From IMG/VR virus record IMGVR_UViG_3300024999_001395, positions 1-31,219 of that record: a stretch of DNA of 31,219 bases, one strand, 5' to 3'. Position 1 is the first letter of the stretch. The number at the start of each line of letters is the position of its first letter. Under the pieces are notes generated by a model. That model had not been told where the DNA came from and did no database searches. It saw only the letters and a program-made list of their open reading frames with translations. The position numbers were made by a program, and so were the translations under genes. This stretch comes from a virus. Of the stretch, positions 7,347 through 13,789 are shown one piece after another.

Positions 7347-7685
7347 TCATGCAAAGCCTGTTCCTTTCTTGTAAAGCACCCAATGATCTTCACCTTGACG
7401 TTGATAATGTCGTTCGGATAATGGCGCGATAAGATGAATGCGCCAATCATTGTCGGGGTCTTTCCTTGCTTCATCCTCTGACTTCTGACATGTCCAATAC
7501 ACTTCTTCTGTTGCATCGCCTGGTAAATCGTTTTCATCATAGATAACTTTGTCATTTTTAGTAACAGTAGCGATTCCGAATCCAACCGCTACGAGCGCAT
7601 TCATTGGTAAAATATCGTGTTGGTATCCACAATTTAGGCATCCACCATGACCGCCTTTGATCGGTTCTAGTTTCGTGAAACTCAC
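7347..7685 (-). CDS. Hypothetical protein with CxxC motif
   Basis: 112 residues, GTG start with AAGGAGTGATCTT upstream. One Cys pair near the N-terminus (GGCLNCGYQHDI) and a third Cys in WTCQKSEDEA suggest a small metal-stabilised fold; Trp/His-rich end. It is the last gene of the SSB operon, separated from SSB by a hairpin. I do not recognise the family. Confidence 0.6.
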   Translation of the reverse strand: MSFTKLEPIKGGHGGCLNCGYQHDILPMNALVAVGFGIATVTKNDKVIYDENDLPGDATEEVYWTCQKSEDEARKDPDNDWRIHLIAPLSERHYQRQGEDHWVLYKKGTGFA

Positions 7686-7741
7686 AAGATCACTCCTTAA
7701 TTATTATTTTCTCAAACTTGTCCAATCGTTAGGCAAAATAG

Positions 7742-7757
7742 GAGGGGTTTTACCCCC
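7742..7757 (-). terminator. Weak hairpin after SSB gene
   Basis: Read on the minus strand, GGGG, a short TAAAA loop and CCCC, then CCTATTTTG. The stem is short and the T run poor, so at best it is a partial terminator between SSB and the 112-residue gene. Confidence 0.35.
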
Positions 7758-7763
7758 ATGAGA

Positions 7764-8135
7764 TTAAAAAGGATCTTCGATGTCTACTTCTCGCCCTAGT
7801 GGGTTGTCCCTTGGACTTAGGAAAACAACTTTTTCAGCGCATATTTCCGTGACATAGCGTTTCTGTCCATCCTTATCTGTGTAGCTTCTTACTTGGATCG
7901 ACCCCTCTACCGAAGCTAACTTACCGCGGTCTAGATATTCGGCGCACAGTTCAGCTAACTTTCCCCTGAAGGGTGGCACATTAACATTTAGGAAGTCTGC
8001 CTCTTTTTCTCCTTGAGCATTTTTCATTTGACGATCACAGGCTAGAGTAAAAGAGCAAGTTGCGTTACCATTCGGCGTATACCTAAGTTCCGGCGATTTC
8101 GTGAGCCTCCCGATTAAAATACATTTATTTAGCAA
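7764..8135 (-). CDS. ssb: Single-stranded DNA-binding protein
   Basis: 123 residues, TTG start with GGAGG 7 nt ahead. The OB-fold pattern is clear (MLNKCILIGRLTKSPELRYTPNG ... FTLACDR ... GKLASVEGSIQVRSY) and the C-terminus ends in the acidic tip DIEDPF that recruits replication and repair partners. It coats single strands during phage replication and annealing. Slightly shorter than typical bacterial SSB because the linker is reduced. It lies next to the predicted annealing protein and the Gam-like gene, a standard recombination set. Confidence 0.95.
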   Translation of the reverse strand: MLNKCILIGRLTKSPELRYTPNGNATCSFTLACDRQMKNAQGEKEADFLNVNVPPFRGKLAELCAEYLDRGKLASVEGSIQVRSYTDKDGQKRYVTEICAEKVVFLSPRDNPLGREVDIEDPF

Positions 8136-8156
8136 TGTGATTCCTCCATCTATTAT

Positions 8157-8213
8157 TTAATTTAGGTTCAGTGAATAGCTCGCGTCTTTGGCCCGATCAA
8201 GTCCATAAATCAC
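8157..8213 (-). CDS. Possible 18-residue coupled ORF
   Basis: GTG start overlapping the TGA of the annealing-protein gene (GTGA), encoding MIYGLDRAKDASYSLNLN. It could be a real micro-ORF, a remnant of a longer gene, or chance. The overlap is the only support. Confidence 0.2.
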   Translation of the reverse strand: MIYGLDRAKDASYSLNLN

Positions 8214-8821
8214 GCTCCCTTTTGTTGTTGTTTTTTCTGGCAAGTCATGCATAACGCCTTGCCGAATTGCTTTTCTGAAAATGCCTTAACTGCCTGATTT
8301 ATTGTGTTGCCACAATCTGCACACTTAATATCACTTGCTGTTGTGTTGCTTTTGTGTTGTGGTTCTTGCTTATTAGGCATAACCTGCGGTTTGTTGTACT
8401 TCGTTGAATCGCTTTGCCAATATATATCTGCTGCAAAACCCAATGCCTTACAAGATACTGAGATTGCATCAGTTAAGGCCATTTTGAAACATTCGTCTGA
8501 GGTATAAAGTCCGTTTCTCTCATTTGCCACAAATGAACTTCCCCCGGTCCCTGGTATTGCATCCGACCATTGCCCATCCACCTTAATAAATAATTCAATA
8601 TTGACAAAGGCTGCTACTTCGCTATTTCCTCCATGCTCAAGCCATTGCTTTGTTATGGCGTATTTCCAACCGATACCACACAGCCCAAATTGCTCCGTAA
8701 GGGCTTTTAGTCTCCACATGGGATTAATGTCTGTCTTACCCTTTAAGCGTCCTGCTTGAATATCTTTAAGGGCCTCCTTGGGTGGTTGGCGTACTGCGTT
8801 ATAGAGAGTTAAGTTATCCAT
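8210..8821 (-). CDS. Predicted Rad52-like single-strand annealing protein
   Basis: 203 residues from the ATG at 8821 (GGAGG 7 nt before; a GTG two codons earlier is too close to it). The conserved block DINPMWRLKALTEQFG ... GIGWKYAI ... GGSSFVAN and CFKMALTDAISVSCKALGF resembles a phage recombinase family that I recall as distantly Rad52-like. The C-terminus carries a zinc-ribbon-like pair (CADC ... CMTC). Its neighbours, Gam-like inhibitor and SSB, support a role in strand annealing. The Rad52 relationship is from memory and would need a profile search. Confidence 0.65.
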   Translation of the reverse strand: MDNLTLYNAVRQPPKEALKDIQAGRLKGKTDINPMWRLKALTEQFGLCGIGWKYAITKQWLEHGGNSEVAAFVNIELFIKVDGQWSDAIPGTGGSSFVANERNGLYTSDECFKMALTDAISVSCKALGFAADIYWQSDSTKYNKPQVMPNKQEPQHKSNTTASDIKCADCGNTINQAVKAFSEKQFGKALCMTCQKKQQQKGA

Positions 8822-8823
8822 GC

Positions 8824-9393
8824 TCACACCTCCAACTTAATTGATAATAAAGGTTCCTGCTCATCCACGGTTATTTGAGGTATTACCTCCCCGGTCCTTG
8901 GATTAACCGCGATCCCATCCTTAACTATAAGGAGCTTCTTTAAATCAGCCTTAATAGGTTTTTTCTCGATTTTCACCAAATCATCAAGGCCGTTTTCTTC
9001 CATGAAATCTACTAGCTTATCTTCATCGCCATAGTTCCACTTAGGCTGCTGCTTTCTGAATCCCACCACACCATACGGTGTTTTTTTGCTTTTCCATTTA
9101 GGGTCAATTACCCTCTGTTCCTTTGCGTACTCGCCTATAAGCCCTTCCAGGAAGTTCTTGCTCTGCTGAAATGATTGATCCTGCTTATCAAACCATGCCC
9201 TTATTCGTGCAATCTCAATTGTTGCAAGCTCAGATTCTTCGGCATGGCTTTTCTCTAATGCGGATAGCTTGCGTAATGCCCAATTGAGAGAGGAGAGGTC
9301 TTTTATCTTAAAACGCTCTTTTAATTGATCCTCGTTTTCCTCGGTGAACATAGTTTCTAATTCCTCAAGCTCAATGTTTTCTAACCAATTCAT
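8824..9393 (-). CDS. Gam-like host-nuclease inhibitor
   Basis: 189 residues from the ATG at 9393. Long helices with IARIRAWFDKQ and the C-terminal KSKKTPYGVVGFRKQQPKW element are typical of the Mu Gam-like family, which binds DNA ends and blocks RecBCD/AddAB-type nucleases. The position directly upstream of the annealing protein is standard. A TTG at 9396 is possible, but the ATG forms a TGATG overlap with the preceding 53-residue gene. Confidence 0.8.
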   Translation of the reverse strand: MNWLENIELEELETMFTEENEDQLKERFKIKDLSSLNWALRKLSALEKSHAEESELATIEIARIRAWFDKQDQSFQQSKNFLEGLIGEYAKEQRVIDPKWKSKKTPYGVVGFRKQQPKWNYGDEDKLVDFMEENGLDDLVKIEKKPIKADLKKLLIVKDGIAVNPRTGEVIPQITVDEQEPLLSIKLEV

Positions 9394-9554
9394 CAAGCAC
9401 TCACCCTTTCATAATCGTTATTCAATTCCCTGAGCTCATCTCTAGGCTCATGAAATTCGTAATATTCCTCATTGCTCGCTACCTTGCGTTCTTTTTGAGG
9501 TATGCGGAATGTTCCGTCTATGATGGATTGAAAGATGGGGTGGAGGTTATTCAT
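9393..9554 (-). CDS. 53-residue hypothetical protein
   Basis: Encodes a small charged protein (MNNLHPIFQSIIDGTFRIPQ ... NNDYERVSA). Support comes from a strong ribosome site (AAAGGAGGTACACCCA before the ATG), an 8-nt overlap with the preceding gene and a TGATG overlap with the Gam-like gene. No family recognised. The pattern of coupling makes it a genuine operon member. Confidence 0.7.
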   Translation of the reverse strand: MNNLHPIFQSIIDGTFRIPQKERKVASNEEYYEFHEPRDELRELNNDYERVSA

Positions 9555-9783
9555 TGGGTGTACCTCCTTTGAGTAGTTCGATTTCGTGCACCACTACTTC
9601 TGTGAATTTATACCAATACAACTCTCCGATGTCATCTGATATTAACACCCAATCTGTACCAGTGTGATCAACCCCTATGACAGTGTACGGTTTAGCAGGA
9701 GTTAGGTGCTGTGTTTTTTCGGGGGAGTGGGTTTCGAAATATTTAGGCGATATAGTAACTGAAAATCTAGAAATAATACTCAT
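9547..9783 (-). CDS. Hypothetical small beta-rich protein
   Basis: 78 residues. The segment KPYTVIGVDHTGTDWVLISDDIGELYWY has alternating beta strands that look like an SH3-like barrel, as in many small phage early proteins. The ATG overlaps the upstream stop as ATGA (9780-9783). Role unknown. Confidence 0.6.
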   Translation of the reverse strand: MSIISRFSVTISPKYFETHSPEKTQHLTPAKPYTVIGVDHTGTDWVLISDDIGELYWYKFTEVVVHEIELLKGGTPNE

Positions 9784-9989
9784 GCCACACCCTCCACTCT
9801 CACTGATGTTCTAGCAATCTCAACATCCTTAATTGATCCCCAATTCTCCCTGATATACCTATGCTTTGCTGCTTGCTCCACAACTCTCCGATCTGAGGTG
9901 TTAGTGCAACGAGTGACAACTGGATAGACAATATATTCAAGTCCTGCTTGCTCAATTGTTACCTTGAGCGTTATTTCGTATCTATACAA
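9780..9989 (-). CDS. Hypothetical protein
   Basis: 69 residues, TTG start with GAGGTGA 7 nt upstream. Two beta strands flank a basic helix (RRVVEQAAKHRYIREN). It overlaps its neighbours on both sides by a few bases, so it is translated as part of the early operon. No recognised family. Confidence 0.6.
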   Translation of the reverse strand: MYRYEITLKVTIEQAGLEYIVYPVVTRCTNTSDRRVVEQAAKHRYIRENWGSIKDVEIARTSVRVEGVA

Positions 9990-10359
9990 TTGCTCTCACC
10001 TCTTCTTCGGTGGTATAGTTGAGTGGAGTTATTTCCTTTTCGCTCTCCGTGTCCGCGGAGGGCGTTTCTTCTTGCCCAGGTGCTTTGTTGATGTACAGGG
10101 TTAAGCCGTCCTTAAATCTATGGTGTTCGCAATATGTCCCATCGTCATGATCGAATTCATCCATGGTGTCATATTCAATGCCGGGAAAAATGAGGTATAT
10201 GTCGTAAAGGAATTGGTGAAGTGAGGTGTTTTCCACAGCGTGAATATCCAGTGAGTAGCCGAATGAAGACGTCATAATTGATGCTGCCTTGAATAATTCG
10301 GGCCTTTTCTCGGTTAGTGATAAAACAGATAAGATTTGCTCGTTGGTTAGATTTTTCAT
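9982..10359 (-). CDS. Hypothetical acidic protein
   Basis: 125 residues, ATG with GGAGAG upstream. An N-terminal helical part (LTNEQILSVLSLTEKRPELFKAA) is followed by an Asp/His-rich centre (DEFDHDDGTYCEHHRF) and an acidic low-complexity tail. The His/Asp cluster could bind a metal, but no catalytic signature is certain. Early operon context only. Confidence 0.6.
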   Translation of the reverse strand: MKNLTNEQILSVLSLTEKRPELFKAASIMTSSFGYSLDIHAVENTSLHQFLYDIYLIFPGIEYDTMDEFDHDDGTYCEHHRFKDGLTLYINKAPGQEETPSADTESEKEITPLNYTTEEEVRAIV

Positions 10360-10361
10360 GG

Positions 10362-10616
10362 TTATCTCTCCTTTACTTCTTCTTCCTTAACGAATGTAAT
10401 CTCAAAAGTGTCACCATCTATGGTTTTGTTTCCCCTTGGTAGGTTGTATTTTCCGTTTACATACTCCCACCAATCAGACCTTCTAGTTTCAAGCTCAGAA
10501 ATAGATGGGCCTATAATGGCTAGGGTTTGCTTGAGTCCCTCTATCCCTCGTTTGATGCTGAGTAGTTCATCAAATTCGCTTCTCGTTATAGTTGCCAAAA
10601 TATCTTCCTTATCCAT
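10362..10616 (-). CDS. Hypothetical coiled-coil protein
   Basis: 84 residues. Residues 10-50 are predicted helical by heptad-like spacing (FDELLSIKRGIEGLKQTL), ending with a basic and Trp-rich stretch and an acidic tail. The start follows AAGGGGA. Two bases separate it from the next gene. Function not recognised. Confidence 0.55.
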   Translation of the reverse strand: MDKEDILATITRSEFDELLSIKRGIEGLKQTLAIIGPSISELETRRSDWWEYVNGKYNLPRGNKTIDGDTFEITFVKEEEVKER

Positions 10617-10633
10617 TCCCCTTACCCTCTCCT

Positions 10634-11152
10634 TTACTTGCTAGTTTTGGGTCTGAATTCTCCAAAGTACTTTATTTCGGCATCCTTGCGTGCTTTAATG
10701 GCACCTTCGATGGTTGAAAATGTTCCTAGATGAACATACTTCATATCTACCCCTATCCCAGCTGTCCACTTACTGCCATTTCTCCTTACCCCTGATATGC
10801 CTGACTTATTCCTAGGGCTTAGCTTCTTGTTGCGTGTATTTTCGGCACTTGTGCAAACTCTTAAATTGCATCTCCGATTATCAAACGTGTCGTGGTTAAT
10901 ATGGTCCACCACTAATCCGATTGGTGGCTCCATTATCCATCTGTGGATCATCCCTACTCCTGCCGGTCCGTATACATATGGATTGTTTTTAGTGTTCGCC
11001 ATCCAGTATCCTGTGATTTCCATAACTCTATCGAGGTCGGAAAGATCAATTATCGCTTCGCGGTATGATGTTACAGTTTTCCTTCCTGACTTGGTATGCG
11101 TTTCTATGCGTATGATCACTGTGTCCCCACTAATCTTGAAACTGTTTCTCAT
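10634..11152 (-). CDS. HNH-AP2 homing endonuclease (copy 2)
   Basis: 172 residues with H70 (MIHRWI), DHINHD at 83-88, DNR-x3-NLR and N-x2-N of the HNH core, then an AP2-like domain at about 115-165 (SGISGVRRNGSKWTAGI ... LGTFSTIEGAIKARKDA). Same architecture as the gene at 6225-6758 but diverged. It lies second in the early operon directly behind the cro-like gene and has its own GGAG-type site. Probably a mobile intruder tolerated between essential early genes. Confidence 0.88.
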   Translation of the reverse strand: MRNSFKISGDTVIIRIETHTKSGRKTVTSYREAIIDLSDLDRVMEITGYWMANTKNNPYVYGPAGVGMIHRWIMEPPIGLVVDHINHDTFDNRRCNLRVCTSAENTRNKKLSPRNKSGISGVRRNGSKWTAGIGVDMKYVHLGTFSTIEGAIKARKDAEIKYFGEFRPKTSK

Positions 11153-11160
11153 AATTCCCC

Positions 11161-11355
11161 CTACTCCTGAATCAAATCAGCTACCGAACATCTAAGTGCA
11201 TGAGCTATCTTGCTCACTACCCCGATTGATGGATTTCTTTTCCCCATCTCAATGTTGCTGATGGTTGGGTTTGCCACTCCGACGATTAGGGCCAGTTCCC
11301 ATTGCCTTAATCCTTGCTTCATTCGGTACTTCTTCACGTTCTTCCCGAGACTCAT
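11161..11355 (-). CDS. Cro-like XRE-family repressor
   Basis: 64 residues, a single helix-turn-helix domain (KYRMKQGLRQWELALIVGVANPTISNIEMGKRNPS), matching a minimal XRE/Cro protein. It is the first gene of the leftward early operon, divergent from the CI-like gene at 11595, the usual place of Cro. GGAGGTG lies 12 nt before the ATG. It probably binds the same four operators as the CI-like protein, favouring lytic growth. Confidence 0.85.
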   Translation of the reverse strand: MSLGKNVKKYRMKQGLRQWELALIVGVANPTISNIEMGKRNPSIGVVSKIAHALRCSVADLIQE

Positions 11356-11377
11356 TTGTTTAAGTTCACCTCCTAAG

Positions 11378-11392
11378 TTATCATATAGCTAA
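11378..11392. promoter_or_regulatory. Switch operator 1
   Basis: TTATCATATAGCTAA, imperfect palindrome, in the leader of the cro-like gene. One of four 15-bp sites fitting TTATCnnnnnGnTAA in the cI/cro gap. Confidence 0.55.
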
Positions 11393-11437
11393 CTTACTGA
11401 TTAAAAAAATATGCGCTTGTTTTCTGCTGTTGTACTT

Positions 11438-11466
11438 AGTTTATTATCTGACAGCTAAAATGTCAA
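11438..11466 (-). promoter_or_regulatory. Early leftward promoter (cro side)
   Basis: Minus strand: perfect TTGACA at 11466-11461, 17-bp spacer, TAAACT at 11443-11438 (4 of 6 to consensus). The spacer contains operator 2 almost exactly, so bound repressor would block RNA polymerase. Confidence 0.65.
11444..11458. promoter_or_regulatory. Switch operator 2
   Basis: TTATCTGACAGCTAA, placed between the -35 and -10 of the leftward early promoter. Probably the main repression site. Confidence 0.6.
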
Positions 11467-11484
11467 GCTTTTATTTTTAATAAT

Positions 11485-11499
11485 TTATCAAATAGTTAA
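11485..11499. promoter_or_regulatory. Switch operator 3
   Basis: TTATCAAATAGTTAA, upstream of both promoters, centred 41 bp from operator 2. It could allow cooperative binding. Confidence 0.55.
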
Positions 11500-11538
11500 A
11501 AGAGATATATTGGAGCGTTATTGCATCATTACTTAGAG

Positions 11539-11544
11539 TATAAT
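11539..11544 (+). promoter_or_regulatory. Probable -10 box of the CI-like gene
   Basis: Perfect TATAAT about 50 nt before the TTG start. No good -35 lies 17 bp upstream (CGTTAT), so it may depend on activation or on another element. Confidence 0.45.
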
Positions 11545-11563
11545 AGTATGGTTATTGAGCATG

Positions 11564-11578
11564 TTATCTATATGGTAA
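11564..11578. promoter_or_regulatory. Switch operator 4
   Basis: TTATCTATATGGTAA, just before the ribosome site of the CI-like gene and downstream of its -10. Occupation would repress the CI-like gene itself (negative autoregulation). Confidence 0.55.
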
Positions 11579-11594
11579 ATTGGAGGTGTTATGA

Positions 11595-11981
11595 TTGAAT
11601 TATGGAGAAAAGTTCAAATACGTTAGAGAGCTAAGACAAATGACACTCTCTGATTTATCTAAAAAGTGCAAGCTATCCATTCCCTATTTAAGTGATATAG
11701 AAAATAATAAAAAACGGCCTGCCATGAAATCCTTGGAGAGGATTGCCAAGGCTCTGTCAGTGGACCCGTGGTTCTTTATGGACGAAACAGCCGTTACATT
11801 TACTGAACTAGCCAAAATCTCTAACTATGAACCACCTCCTGACATCCTAGAATTTGTTACAAACCAAGAAAAGCTCCCCTATATTATGTTAGCCAAAAAG
11901 ATGAGCGAAGACGGAATTTCATCCGAAGCATGGGGAGTTCTTATTGATAATATCAAGCAAATGCTAAAGACAGATAAATAA
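11595..11981 (+). CDS. CI-like XRE-family repressor
   Basis: 128 residues. The N-terminal XRE helix-turn-helix (LRQMTLSDLSKKCKLSIPYLSDIENNKKRPAMKSLERIAKAL) is followed by a short C-terminal region with no visible LexA-type peptidase motif, so induction would not be by self-cleavage. TTG start: TGA precedes it in frame and GGAGGTG is 6 nt away; an out-of-frame ATG at 11591 opens only a short frame. It should maintain lysogeny by blocking the leftward early promoter. Confidence 0.85.
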   Translation: MNYGEKFKYVRELRQMTLSDLSKKCKLSIPYLSDIENNKKRPAMKSLERIAKALSVDPWFFMDETAVTFTELAKISNYEPPPDILEFVTNQEKLPYIMLAKKMSEDGISSEAWGVLIDNIKQMLKTDK

Positions 11982-11989
11982 ATAAGATA

Positions 11990-12041
11990 AAAGCGCGAAC
12001 AAACGACTGTGTGTAATATAACTGTCGAATGTTTGCGCTTT
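11990..12041. terminator. Hairpin terminator after the CI-like gene
   Basis: Imperfect 18-bp stem: AAAGCGCGAACAAACGAC (11990-12007) pairs with GTCGAATGTTTGCGCTTT (12024-12041). Only a short T run follows, but placement directly after the stop codon favours termination. Confidence 0.6.
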
Positions 12042-12058
12042 CTGTATTATTATTACAT

Positions 12059-12087
12059 TTTACAGAGACTTGGATAGTTGCTAGAAT
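12059..12087 (+). promoter_or_regulatory. Promoter of the plasmid replication genes
   Basis: TTTACA (12059-12064), 17-bp spacer, TAGAAT (12082-12087). A small hairpin GTTTCC-AGAA-GGAAAC follows at 12098-12113 in the leader. Confidence 0.5.
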
Positions 12088-12138
12088 AGAAACAAGAGTT
12101 TCCAGAAGGAAACATTTGTTCTCATAAAGGTAGCAACG

Positions 12139-12336
12139 ATGGGAGATGGGTTGATGAAGGAAGTAATTGCTTGTGAGTTTATGGAGGTTAGAGGAATGGT
12201 AATTGGAGACTCAATACTCGTTGATAAACGCTATCTTGGGGAATTAAGAGAAAGATTGAGGGCGATGGGATGTGCGGAGCAGAGGAAATATAAAGTGAAT
12301 GTATTGAAGGATAAAAGGATAACCCTGTCGAAATAG
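12139..12336 (+). CDS. Hypothetical protein upstream of RepO-like gene
   Basis: 65 residues (60 if it begins at the ATG at 12154, which has GGGAG 8 nt upstream; the ATG at 12139 has AAAGG 8 nt upstream). Mixed alpha/beta, with LGELRERLRAMGC as a basic helix. It is the first gene after the CI-like repressor, sharing a transcript with the replication initiator, so a copy-control or initiation-related role is possible. No family recognised. Confidence 0.55.
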   Translation: MGDGLMKEVIACEFMEVRGMVIGDSILVDKRYLGELRERLRAMGCAEQRKYKVNVLKDKRITLSK

Positions 12337-12351
12337 GAATGAACAAGGAGA

Positions 12352-12469
12352 AACCCCCTGAGCCTTCTCACCTGCAAGTGATCTCAAGGGGTTCAATTAA
12401 GACGGGGTTATTATGTTGTATTCATAGTGTAATACATATTTTTGCCCCTGTCTAGCATTTAGATGGGGG
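12352..12469 (+). promoter_or_regulatory. Structured leader before RepO-like gene
   Basis: AACCCCCTGAG (12352-12362) can pair with CTCAAGGGGTT (12383-12393) around an inner TCAC/GTGA stem. Downstream, GACGGGG can pair with CCCCTGTC around a TGTATT/AATACA hairpin. The GGGGGTT that forms the initiator ribosome site (12465 on) is complementary to the AACCCCC strand, so alternative folds could open or hide the site. This is a candidate copy-number control element; no experiment is implied. Confidence 0.4.
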
Positions 12470-12477
12470 TTTTATTT

Positions 12478-12864
12478 ATGTTCAGATTGCCAAGGCCGGA
12501 GAAAAACTACACAGAAATACCTAACATAGTATTTGATGAGATTATTCCTAGTATAACTAATTTGGCAGCCCTAAAGTGTTACCTGCTGCTGATCCGCAAG
12601 ACTTGGGGGTGGGAGAAGATTGGAGATTGGTTGTCGCTATCTCAACTCATTAAATTAACAAAACTATCTAGGCCGAGTGTAATAGCCGGAATGAGATGGC
12701 TTGATGAGCGCGGATACATTTGGACAGCTAGAGCAGGAAAGCCCGGTAAAGAGAAGTTGATGTATTTCCCCTGCACAGAGGAAACTGAACAACTTGAGCG
12801 ATCAGTTAAGGAAGGTTTATTAAGCGGAGATACTCTCTTTAAGCTGATGATGAGGGAGAGATAA
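12478..12864 (+). CDS. RepO-like plasmid replication initiator
   Basis: 128 residues from the ATG at 12478 (GGGGG 8 nt upstream; an ATG at 12463 has no site). The whole protein is a winged-helix domain of the phage replication protein O type (YTEIPNIVFDEIIPSI ... RKTWGWEKIGDWLSLSQLIKLTKLSRPSVIAGMRWLDERGYI). The C-terminal partner-binding domain of lambda O is absent, leaving only about 35 further residues, so it is a compact initiator. Three iterons and DnaA-box-like sites follow immediately, which fits binding to its adjacent origin. Confidence 0.8.
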   Translation: MFRLPRPEKNYTEIPNIVFDEIIPSITNLAALKCYLLLIRKTWGWEKIGDWLSLSQLIKLTKLSRPSVIAGMRWLDERGYIWTARAGKPGKEKLMYFPCTEETEQLERSVKEGLLSGDTLFKLMMRER

Positions 12865-12865
12865 T

Positions 12866-13009
12866 CTGTCCACATAATCCACAATCCACAACCAGTAAAG
12901 AATCTTTACCAGTAAACAATCTTTACCCGACCAGTAAAGAATCTTTACCCACAAGAAATACTATTACAAGATTTATCTTATTAATTATAAAAAACTAAGG
13001 TTGTCCACA
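12866..13009. other. Probable plasmid origin: iterons, DnaA-like boxes, AT-rich stretch
   Basis: Three 19-bp iterons of the form CCAGTAAAGAATCTTTACC (12892-12910; 12909-12927 with one change; 12931-12949), each with GTAAA/TTTAC dyad symmetry. DnaA-box-like 9-mers: CTGTCCACA (12866), TAATCCACA (12875), CAATCCACA (12882) and TTGTCCACA (13001). The interval about 12955-12997 is strongly AT-rich and suits strand opening. The set follows the initiator gene, as in theta plasmids. Confidence 0.75.
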
Positions 13010-13021
13010 GGGAGGAGTAAC

Positions 13022-13528
13022 ATGCTAACACTAAAACAAATAGCTGAAAGATCAGGCATAGGCCCAAGCCTTGCGGCTTTCTATCGAGATAAATATGAAG
13101 AGTACCTAAAATACTCAGGAGAGGGCAGACACCGCAAATATGATGAGTCTAATGCAGATCTGTTTAGATTAATAGCGCAACGATACAAAGCAGGTATGGA
13201 TTATGAGCAAATAAAACAAGAGCTTGATAATGAATACGGCGTTCTCGTTGGGAACGATAACAAACCAAAAGTAGTAAAACAGGATTTAATGGAGAGCATT
13301 AGGAGTGTGTTTATCGAAGAACTCAATAAGAGAGATAGTTTAATCCTTGAGTTGAGAGAAGAACTTGAGAGTATAAAGGAAACACTTATAAGGCATGATG
13401 AGAGAGATGAGGATAGGGATAAGAGGCTAGAGGAGAGAGATAGAGATATAATGCAAAGGTTAAGGGAGATAGCAGAAGAGAAGCGTCCCTGGTGGAAGAG
13501 GATATTTAAAATACCCCCACTCGTTTGA
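13022..13528 (+). CDS. MerR-like / DUF3967-like plasmid protein
   Basis: 168 residues from the ATG at 13022, which has GGAGGAG just upstream; a TTG at 13001 is less likely and lies in a DnaA-like box. N-terminal MerR-type helix-turn-helix (LTLKQIAERSGIGPSLAAFYRDKYEEYL), then a long charged coiled coil (about 100-155, rich in Arg/Asp/Glu repeats) ending in WWKRIFKIPPLV. This layout matches DUF3967 proteins of Bacillus-group plasmids and recalls RacA-like DNA-anchoring proteins. It may hold or segregate the plasmid; function inferred. Confidence 0.7.
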   Translation: MLTLKQIAERSGIGPSLAAFYRDKYEEYLKYSGEGRHRKYDESNADLFRLIAQRYKAGMDYEQIKQELDNEYGVLVGNDNKPKVVKQDLMESIRSVFIEELNKRDSLILELREELESIKETLIRHDERDEDRDKRLEERDRDIMQRLREIAEEKRPWWKRIFKIPPLV

Positions 13529-13548
13529 GTAGAGGGTATTTTTTTATT
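13510..13548 (+). terminator. Terminator after the MerR-like gene
   Basis: Imperfect stem from AATACCCCCACTC to GAGTAGAGGGTATT with a GTTT loop, followed by a run of seven T residues. It overlaps the end of the coding sequence. Confidence 0.8.
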
Positions 13549-13570
13549 GCTTTGTGTTAAACTTTGATTT

Positions 13571-13789
13571 TTATATTCGCTTAGGGCACCATTTGGGACT
13601 AAACACAGATTCCCTTCGACTCATCGAAACAAAACTTGATGAAGGCGATTGCCATATATAATGGTGGCAACGATACTTGTATCCCTCCGGCTCCATCGGT
13701 TCATACTTGTGGACTTCACACTCTTTACATTTTGGTACACCTACCCTTGGTCGTGCGCTAGCCCTAATCAAATACACCAATCCTATCAT
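13571..13789 (-). CDS. Small Cys-rich phage protein
   Basis: 72 residues from the ATG at 13789 (a TTG at 13801 is also in frame; neither has a strong ribosome site). Cys/His pattern KCKEC ... YRCHHYIW ... SPKWCPKR matches a family of tiny zinc-binding-looking proteins in Gram-positive phages that end in PKWCP. Its start overlaps the end of the next minus-strand gene. Role unknown. Confidence 0.55.
   Translation of the reverse strand: MIGLVYLIRASARPRVGVPKCKECEVHKYEPMEPEGYKYRCHHYIWQSPSSSFVSMSRRESVFSPKWCPKRI

Noticed and set aside
7307-7585. 92-codon minus-strand frame
   Set aside because: It overlaps the 112-residue gene in another frame and has no ribosome site or recognisable content.
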